NCBI GenBank assembly: GCA_963677915.2
Contig: CAXXGE010000047.1
Location: forward strand, 1 to 64,000
Length of the DNA: 64,000 nucleotides
Source of the DNA: G963677915 sp963677915
GTDB taxonomy: Bacteria > Bacillota > Clostridia > Lachnospirales > Vallitaleaceae
Direction of reading: 5' to 3'
Below the pieces are notes generated by a model. The model saw only the letters and a program-made list of their open reading frames with translations, was not told the DNA's origin and made no database searches. Shown here one piece after another: positions 59,408-64,000 of the stretch; the first letter of the stretch is position 1, and each line of letters starts with the position of its first letter. Made by a program: the position numbers and the translations under genes.

Positions 59408-59998
59408 ATGAACGAGAGAAAGATAGTAGTAGCAGATCCCACCCCGCTTGGGCTTTTCGGGTTGGCCATGGTCACTTTGGTAGCATCATCTGCCAAGCTC
59501 GGTTTGACAAGCGGCGTATCATTCGTTATCCCATGGGCCATTTTCCTTGGTGCCAGCGCACAGCTTTACGCGTGCATCCAGGATGCGAAGAAGAACAACG
59601 TCTTCGGTGCAACTGCTTTTGGTGCGTATGCATTCTTCTGGTACAGCGTGGCTTTTTCATGGCTGACACAGATGGGCCTGTTTGGTGAGAAGATGATGAC
59701 AACAGTGGATACGAAACAATTGGGCGTCGCTTTTATCGGCTACCTGATTTTCACAATCTACATGACAATCGGTTCTCTTAAAACCAACAAGGTGCTGTTC
59801 GCGATTTTCTTCTTTATAGACTTCCTGTTCCTTGGCCTCAGCCTGAGCACTTTGGGCGTCGCTTCGGAATTGATGCATGGCATTGCTGCTTGGTCTGAAC
59901 TGATCATCTCACTCCTTTCCTTCTATGGATCGGCTGCGATTATCATCAATACACAGTTCGGCAAATCAGTATTGCCTCTTGGAAAAAGTGTACTATAA
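59408..59998 (+). CDS. Acetate uptake transporter (SatP/GPR1/FUN34/YaaH family)
   Basis: The protein is 196 residues with six membrane segments. The family motif NPxPLGLxGFG appears as ADPTPLGLFGLAM near the start. Later helices include GATAFGAYAFFWYSVAF and YLIFTIYMTIGSLKTNKVLF. SatP-type proteins move acetate or succinate with protons. In a fermenter the direction may be export. GAAAGGG precedes ATG 59408. The original neighbour upstream was the dehydrogenase, before the IS-linked duplication. Confidence 0.9.
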   Translation: MNERKIVVADPTPLGLFGLAMVTLVASSAKLGLTSGVSFVIPWAIFLGASAQLYACIQDAKKNNVFGATAFGAYAFFWYSVAFSWLTQMGLFGEKMMTTVDTKQLGVAFIGYLIFTIYMTIGSLKTNKVLFAIFFFIDFLFLGLSLSTLGVASELMHGIAAWSELIISLLSFYGSAAIIINTQFGKSVLPLGKSVL

Positions 59999-60018
59999 TC
60001 GACGTGAGTTAATTACTT

Positions 60019-60047
60019 GGGAACAGACAGCGGTCTGTTCCCTTTTT
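60019..60047 (+). terminator. Terminator after the acetate transporter
   Basis: 10-bp stem GGGAACAGAC / GTCTGTTCCC with an AGCG loop, then five T. Confidence 0.9.
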
Positions 60048-60079
60048 GCCATATGATGAAGCTGAGCTTGAGGTCTGAA

Positions 60080-60532
60080 ATGCTTGATAAAATAAAAGAC
60101 AAGAACCTAAAATTGATAAAAGCCGTGTTCTACATGCACCTGATCTACCTGTTCTACCTGGTATTCTTCAGCAATCCGGCAGGCAGGGAGGCGGTTTTCG
60201 AATACGGTTTCGACAGCATGAACCTGATGCCTTTCAATACGATTGCCCACTATCTGCGTGTGCGGGAGTACGTCAGTTTCGGCGTGCTGTTCTCAAATAT
60301 CGTCGGCAATATCATCATCTTCATGCCTTTTGGCATGCTGCTTCCGCTGGTGCACCCGAAGACGGCGAAATGGTGGCGGGTGCTGCTGGTGAGTGTGGGA
60401 TTGAGCTTGTTTATTGAAACGGTGCAGTTCGTTGCGAGTATCGGTATATTCGATGTGGACGATGTGATTCTGAACAGCCTTGGCGGTTTGTTCGGCTATT
60501 TGATTGGGGGAGCGATATGGAAGCGTGGCTGA
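60080..60532 (+). CDS. VanZ family membrane protein
   Basis: About 150 residues from ATG 60080 (GAGG 8-10 bases upstream). In-frame ATGs at 60053 and 60056 are possible; the longer open frame overlaps the preceding terminator. Four membrane segments fit the VanZ-like family: AVFYMHLIYLFYLVFFSNPA, MNLMPFNTIAHYL, NIVGNIIIFMPFGMLLPL, LLVSVGLSLFIETVQF, and the end FDVDDVILNSLGGLFGYLIG. VanZ adds low-level teicoplanin resistance in enterococci. Most family members have no known role. It overlaps the antiporter gene by 16 bp. Confidence 0.88.
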   Translation: MLDKIKDKNLKLIKAVFYMHLIYLFYLVFFSNPAGREAVFEYGFDSMNLMPFNTIAHYLRVREYVSFGVLFSNIVGNIIIFMPFGMLLPLVHPKTAKWWRVLLVSVGLSLFIETVQFVASIGIFDVDDVILNSLGGLFGYLIGGAIWKRG

Positions 60533-61527
60533 TTGGCATTATGGAAACGCTGCCGACATGGGGACTGGTCCTTATAGCGGCAGTGAGTTTGTATACTCTT
60601 TCAAAAGGGGCCGACCTGCTGGTGGATGAAGCGGTTGGCATATCCCTGCGTCTTGGCGTGCCGAAGGTCATCATCGGGGCGACGATTGTGTCCCTTGGCA
60701 CGACGCTGCCGGAGGCGACGGTGTCGGTGTTCGCTGCCATCAAAGGGAATCCGGACCTGGCGCTGGGCAATGCGATCGGGTCCATCATCTGCGATACAGG
60801 TCTGATTCTTGGACTGGCTGCCATTATCGGTGTGCTGCCTGTCAAGCGGTCCGTGATGAACCGGCAGGGAAGGATCCAGATCGGTGCGGCGTTCATGCTT
60901 GCTATACTGGCGCTGCCGTTTTTGGGGAGAAATGGCGAAGGGGTCATCCGTCAGTGGATCGGCTTTGTTTTCCTTGGCATGCTGGTCGCCTATATTCTTA
61001 TGACGATCCATTGGGCGAAACAGAAAAACAACAACAAGAAAAAGGGCGATGCTGAGGTTGGAGGATCTTTGTTCTGGCTTTTCGTGAAACTGGCTTTCGG
61101 TGTGACGGTTGTCATCGTTTCTTCGAAGGTGCTGATTCCGAGTGTTGAAATCACGGCTGTCCGTATCGGCATTCCTCAGAGCATCATAGCGGCGACGATT
61201 GTGGCCTTCGGCACAAGCCTGCCGGAGCTGATGACGGCGGTTGCATCGGTGAGAAAGGGACATGCCGCTCTGGCGGTTGGCAACATTGTCGGCGCGGACA
61301 TTCTGAACGTGCTCTTTGTCGTCGGCGCAGCAGCGGCGGTGACGCCTGGCGGCCTGCGGGTACCAGTGAATTTCTATTACCTGCAGATTCCGACGATGCT
61401 GATTGTACTCGTCGCCTTCCGGCTCTTCGCGAAGAGCAAGGACCAGGTCATCAGCAAAAAGGAAGGCATCAGCCTGCTTGCCGTGTATGTGATTTATATT
61501 GTCATCAACTACACCGTGATGGTGTAG
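60517..61527 (+). CDS. Calcium/sodium antiporter (CaCA, YrbG-like)
   Basis: The protein is 336 residues, with about ten membrane helices in two inverted halves. The two alpha-repeats are ATIVSLGTTLPEATVSVFAA in the first half and ATIVAFGTSLPELMTAVASV in the second, each with the ion-binding Glu. GNPDLALGNAIGSIICD and GHAALAVGNIVGADILN complete them. A Lys-rich cytoplasmic loop (QKKNNNKKKGD-type) joins the halves. It exchanges Ca2+ for Na+ or H+. The start codon overlaps the VanZ-like gene, so the two are translated together. Confidence 0.92.
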   Translation: MEAWLIGIMETLPTWGLVLIAAVSLYTLSKGADLLVDEAVGISLRLGVPKVIIGATIVSLGTTLPEATVSVFAAIKGNPDLALGNAIGSIICDTGLILGLAAIIGVLPVKRSVMNRQGRIQIGAAFMLAILALPFLGRNGEGVIRQWIGFVFLGMLVAYILMTIHWAKQKNNNKKKGDAEVGGSLFWLFVKLAFGVTVVIVSSKVLIPSVEITAVRIGIPQSIIAATIVAFGTSLPELMTAVASVRKGHAALAVGNIVGADILNVLFVVGAAAAVTPGGLRVPVNFYYLQIPTMLIVLVAFRLFAKSKDQVISKKEGISLLAVYVIYIVINYTVMV

Positions 61528-61537
61528 TGCCAGGGTA

Positions 61538-61564
61538 GTGCCAGGGGGACGGACCTTTTGGCAC
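61538..61564 (+). repeat. Dispersed GTGCC/GGCAC repeat, forward copy
   Basis: 27 bp beginning GTGCCAGGGGGACGG and ending CTTTTGGCAC, a close relative of the elements at 27049 and 50076. A partial GTGCCAGGG copy stands just before it (61527-61535), at the antiporter stop. Confidence 0.8.
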
Positions 61565-61578
61565 GCGAGAAAATTAAC

Positions 61579-61627
61579 AGAACGGCTGGAGAGCAGTGAA
61601 ATCAAGCTCTGCGGCCGTTCTTTTTTC
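61579..61627 (+). terminator. Terminator after the antiporter
   Basis: AGAACGGC (61579-61586) and GCCGTTCT (61614-61621) form the outer stem, with an inner GAGAGC/GCTCT stem. Six T follow. Confidence 0.88.
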
Positions 61628-61635
61628 TAGCACCG

Positions 61636-61662
61636 GTGCCAAAAGGTCCGTCCCCCTGGCAC
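61636..61662 (-). repeat. Dispersed GTGCC/GGCAC repeat, inverted copy
   Basis: Exact reverse complement of 61538-61564. The two copies flank the terminator, so the whole 61538-61662 stretch is one large inverted repeat. Confidence 0.85.
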
Positions 61663-61672
61663 TTTGTGCCTC

Positions 61673-61728
61673 TTGCCATCCTTGGAAAAGGGTGGTATAA
61701 TTTTAATAGAACATATGAATGTATGTTC
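61673..61728 (+). promoter_or_regulatory. Promoter and ArsR-type operator of the metal-resistance operon
   Basis: TTGCCA (61673-61678), 17-bp spacer, TATAAT (61696-61701). Just downstream GAACATA (61709-61715) and TATGTTC (61722-61728) form an inverted repeat with a 6-bp centre that overlaps the transcription start, where an ArsR/CzrA repressor would bind. Confidence 0.75.
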
Positions 61729-61762
61729 ACATATAAGAATAAAATGACAGGAGAGATGATAG

Positions 61763-62107
61763 ATGAACAACCATACAGGCTGCTGCGAAGACGACCTGTT
61801 CGTCGCCAAGGTGAAAGAAAGCATGGAAGTGGAGGATACCCTCTACGACCTGGCGTATTTTTTCAAGATGCTGGGTGACAGCACGAGGGTCAAGATACTG
61901 GCCGCCCTCCTCCACGGCGAGATGTGCGTCGCCACGCTGACGGACATTCTCGAGATGAACCAGTCGGCGGTTTCCCACCAGCTTAGCATTTTGAAGGCGG
62001 CAAGACTGATCCGGTCCAGGAAAGAAGGCAAGTGGGTCTTCTATGCCATCAACGATGAACACGTGGCCACCATCTACCAGATGGGCCTTGACCATATTAA
62101 GGAGTAG
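61763..62107 (+). CDS. ArsR/SmtB family metal-sensing repressor, CzrA-like
   Basis: The protein is 114 residues. The winged helix-turn-helix (TLTDILEMNQSAVSHQLSIL) follows LGDSTRVKILAALLHGEMCV. The alpha-5 zinc site is recognisable: Asp 98, His 100, His 111 and Glu 114 have the spacing of CzrA Asp 84, His 86, His 97 and His 100, with Glu for the last His. The ELCVCD alpha-3 site of CadC/ArsR has only one Cys (EMCVA). It should leave its operator when Zn (or Co, Cd) rises, inducing the ATPase gene 6 bp downstream. Confidence 0.93.
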   Translation: MNNHTGCCEDDLFVAKVKESMEVEDTLYDLAYFFKMLGDSTRVKILAALLHGEMCVATLTDILEMNQSAVSHQLSILKAARLIRSRKEGKWVFYAINDEHVATIYQMGLDHIKE

Positions 62108-62113
62108 AGTGCT

Positions 62114-64000
62114 ATGAAAGAAGAAAAAAGCTGCAGCTGCGGCCATTGCGATATTGACATACACGATCATAACCACGACCACGACCACGGCGGACCGATT
62201 CCGAAAAGCGATGTGGTGAGGATGCTGATCGCTCTGGTACTGGTCGCGTGCGCTGCATGGCTACCGGTGCCTGATACCGTGAGTCTGATTGGGTATTTGG
62301 CGGCTTATATCCTGGCCGGCTACCCGGTCTTGCTGAAGTCCATAAGCGGCCTCAGACACAGGGACTGGCTGGACGAAAACTTCCTTATGCTGATAGCGAC
62401 CTTCGCCGCCTGGGCCATCGGCGCATACGGTGAAGCGGCTGCGGTTATGATTTTCTACGGCATCGGTGGCATCTTCGAGGACATGGCTGTCAACCGTTCG
62501 AGACATTCCATCGAATCGCTGATGGAGATCAAGCCGGATAAAGCAAGGAAACTGATTGAGGGGATATGGACCGAGTGCCATCCTGAGGATGTGGCGATCG
62601 GCGATTTGATACAGGTACAGGCCGGAGAAAGGCTTCCTCTCGACGGCACTGTCGAAGAAGGCTTTTCATCCCTTGACACCTCCGCGATAACAGGTGAATC
62701 CATGTATACGGAAGTCGTCGAAGGCAGCGAGGTCTATGCCGGAGCCGTCAATGTGGACGGGGTACTGACGATCCGCACGACAAGAACTTTCAGCGACTCG
62801 ACGGTCAGCCGTATTCTGGAGCTCGTTGAAAAAGCTTCGCAACAAAAGGCAGAGACGGAAAAATTCATCACACGTTTCGCAAAATACTATACACCCGCCG
62901 TTGTAGGCGCGGCGGTGCTGCTGGCTGTATTGCCACCGCTGCTGACAGGCGATGCCTTTACAACCTGGCTGTACAGAGCCGCCATTTTCCTGGTTGTCTC
63001 CTGTCCGTGCGGCCTTGTGATCTCGGTGCCCCTTGGCTACTTCGGAGGGATAGGAAACGCATCGAAACACGGCATTCTGGTTAAAGGAGGCAACTTCCTG
63101 GAGGTGCTTCAAAGCGCCGATGCTGTCGTTTTGGATAAGACAGGCACGCTGACAAAAGGACATTTCGAAGTGACTTTCATAGAGAAGCACGCTGACGCAG
63201 ATGAAGCATGGGGAGCCATCGGCCTGGAACTGATTCTGGAAATAGCTGCCCAGCTGGAGCGGCATTCGAGCCATCCTATCGCCAAGTCCATCGTCCGGGC
63301 TTTCCAGGAGAAACTCATCGATGACGGCTCGGTAAGGAACATCAAGGAGCACAAAGGAAAAGGCATGAGCGGACTCTACAGAGGAAACCAGGTCCATGCA
63401 GGCAACGCCAAGCTAATGGAAGAGCTGGGCTTTGAAGTGCCCTTCCACGAGACGCACGAGACCGTCGTTTTCGTAGCGACTGCCAGCGGTATCATCGGCG
63501 ATATCCACCTGTCCGACGTGGTCAAGGCGGATGCGGAGGAAGGCATCGAGGAGCTGCGGAAACTGGGCATCAAAGACATCACCATCCTGACTGGCGACAG
63601 AAAGGAAAGTGCCGCTTTTGTAGCGGACAAAGTGGGCATCGACAGCTATCATGCAGAGCTGCTGCCTCATGACAAAGTGGCACGGTTTGAGGATATGTTG
63701 GCTGCAAAGGGGTCGAAGGACAAGGGCCATATCCTCTATGTGGGGGGACGGTATCAATGACGCGCCTGTACTGGCAAGGGCAGATGCGGGCATAGCTATG
63801 GGCGGCATCGGTTCCGATGCTGCCATCGAGGCTTCGGACATCGTCATCATGACAGACCATCTGACAGCCATTCCAAAGGCCATCCGGATTGCAAGGTTCA
63901 CACGGAGAATCGTCTGGCAGAACATCAGCTTCTCTCTGGGCATCAAAGCGCTGGTTCTGGCGCTTGCCGTGCTGGGCTACGCGAACATGTGGCTGGCGGT
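62114..64000 (+). CDS. Heavy-metal P1B-type ATPase (Zn/Cd/Pb exporter), frameshifted and cut by window end
   Basis: P-type ATPase of the CadA/ZntA kind. The N-terminus is Cys- and His-rich (CSCGHCDIDIHDHNHDHDHG) and lacks a full HMA ferredoxin-like domain. It continues with the membrane motif SCPCGL (CPC 297-299), phosphorylation site DKTGT (Asp 341), TGES, and the HP motif in SSHPIAKS. Near 63737-63742 a G-run has one base too many: the first frame ends VGGRYQ, while the next continues GDGINDAPVLARADAG, the hinge motif. So the gene is frameshifted or the base is an error. It runs past 64000. The upstream repressor fits zinc or cadmium export. Confidence 0.9.

Noticed and set aside
61636..61878. 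80-residue ORF before the ArsR gene
   Set aside because: It runs through the repeat, promoter and operator and then overlaps arsR in another frame. No ribosome-binding site.

Overview
The window looks like the chromosome of a low-to-mid GC, anaerobic, fermentative Firmicute of the class Clostridia. The evidence is gene content: [FeFe]-hydrogenase maturation genes (hydG, hydF, a TM1266-type regulator), a Trp T-box, a long SRP RNA with an Alu domain, AbrB, MecA, a class D-like sortase, a c-di-GMP-I riboswitch, DegV, two mannitol PTS transporters and a branched-chain amino-acid ABC transporter. The species cannot be named from this sequence. The order tadA - SRP RNA - dnaX - ebfC - recR, with abrB, purA and pth nearby, resembles the origin-proximal part of Bacillus/Clostridium chromosomes.

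Layout. 1-5.9 kb: two TolC-like proteins, a cluster of DnaA-box-like 9-mers, PhoH/YlaK, MTA/SAH nucleosidase with an overlapping 55-residue cationic peptide, and the paired radical-SAM/DUF4130 nucleic-acid-modification genes. 6-9.8 kb: tadA, SRP RNA, dnaX, ebfC, recR. Three of these genes carry single-base frameshifts. 9.8-21 kb: abrB on the minus strand, then a Trp T-box and trpE-G-D-C-F/B-A. trpF and trpB form one open frame. The trp genes run without a gap into a heterodimeric ABC exporter and a QueT-type transporter. 21-27.7 kb: M29 aminopeptidase, an unknown exported protein, phosphofructokinase, and a coiled-coil/FtsE/FtsX cell-division module. 27.8-33.2 kb (minus strand): hydG, TM1266-like regulator, hydF and an aspartate ammonia-lyase homologue behind a structured leader, then degV. 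33.2-34.8 kb: a tnpB-only IS200/IS605-type element. 35-41 kb: livJHMGF, a LiaF-like membrane protein, a CBS-ACT protein. 41-42 kb: a HicB/HicA-like pair behind a perfect 28-bp palindrome, and a DUF1858 protein. 42-49.9 kb: mecA, purA, pth, sortase, c-di-GMP riboswitch plus secreted transglutaminase-like protein, a GH13 enzyme, and a PAS-GGDEF protein. 50-57.2 kb: mannitol locus with two nearly identical EIIC genes around mtlR and an MDR dehydrogenase. 57.2-59.4 kb: an IS1634-type element inside a 205-bp direct duplication. 59.4-64 kb: acetate transporter, VanZ-like protein, Ca2+/cation antiporter, ArsR repressor and a heavy-metal P-type ATPase cut by the window end.

How the parts fit. The cell appears to ferment sugars and amino acids (mannitol uptake, PFK, branched-chain amino-acid import, peptidase) and to make H2. 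It controls Trp biosynthesis by tRNA charging and uses c-di-GMP to control at least one surface protein.

Most unusual features: (i) a family of short palindromic GTGCC...GGCAC elements at four sites, one read through in frame inside ftsX; (ii) an attenuator-like leader of the hydrogenase-maturation operon; (iii) the 55-residue cationic peptide; (iv) the HicBA-like operon with its palindrome over the -35 box; (v) a TrpF-TrpB open frame that keeps an internal ribosome-binding site; (vi) the recent mtlA duplication; (vii) an SRP RNA with a UGAC rather than GGAA tip. No search or folding program was run. All family names come from recognising motifs by eye.
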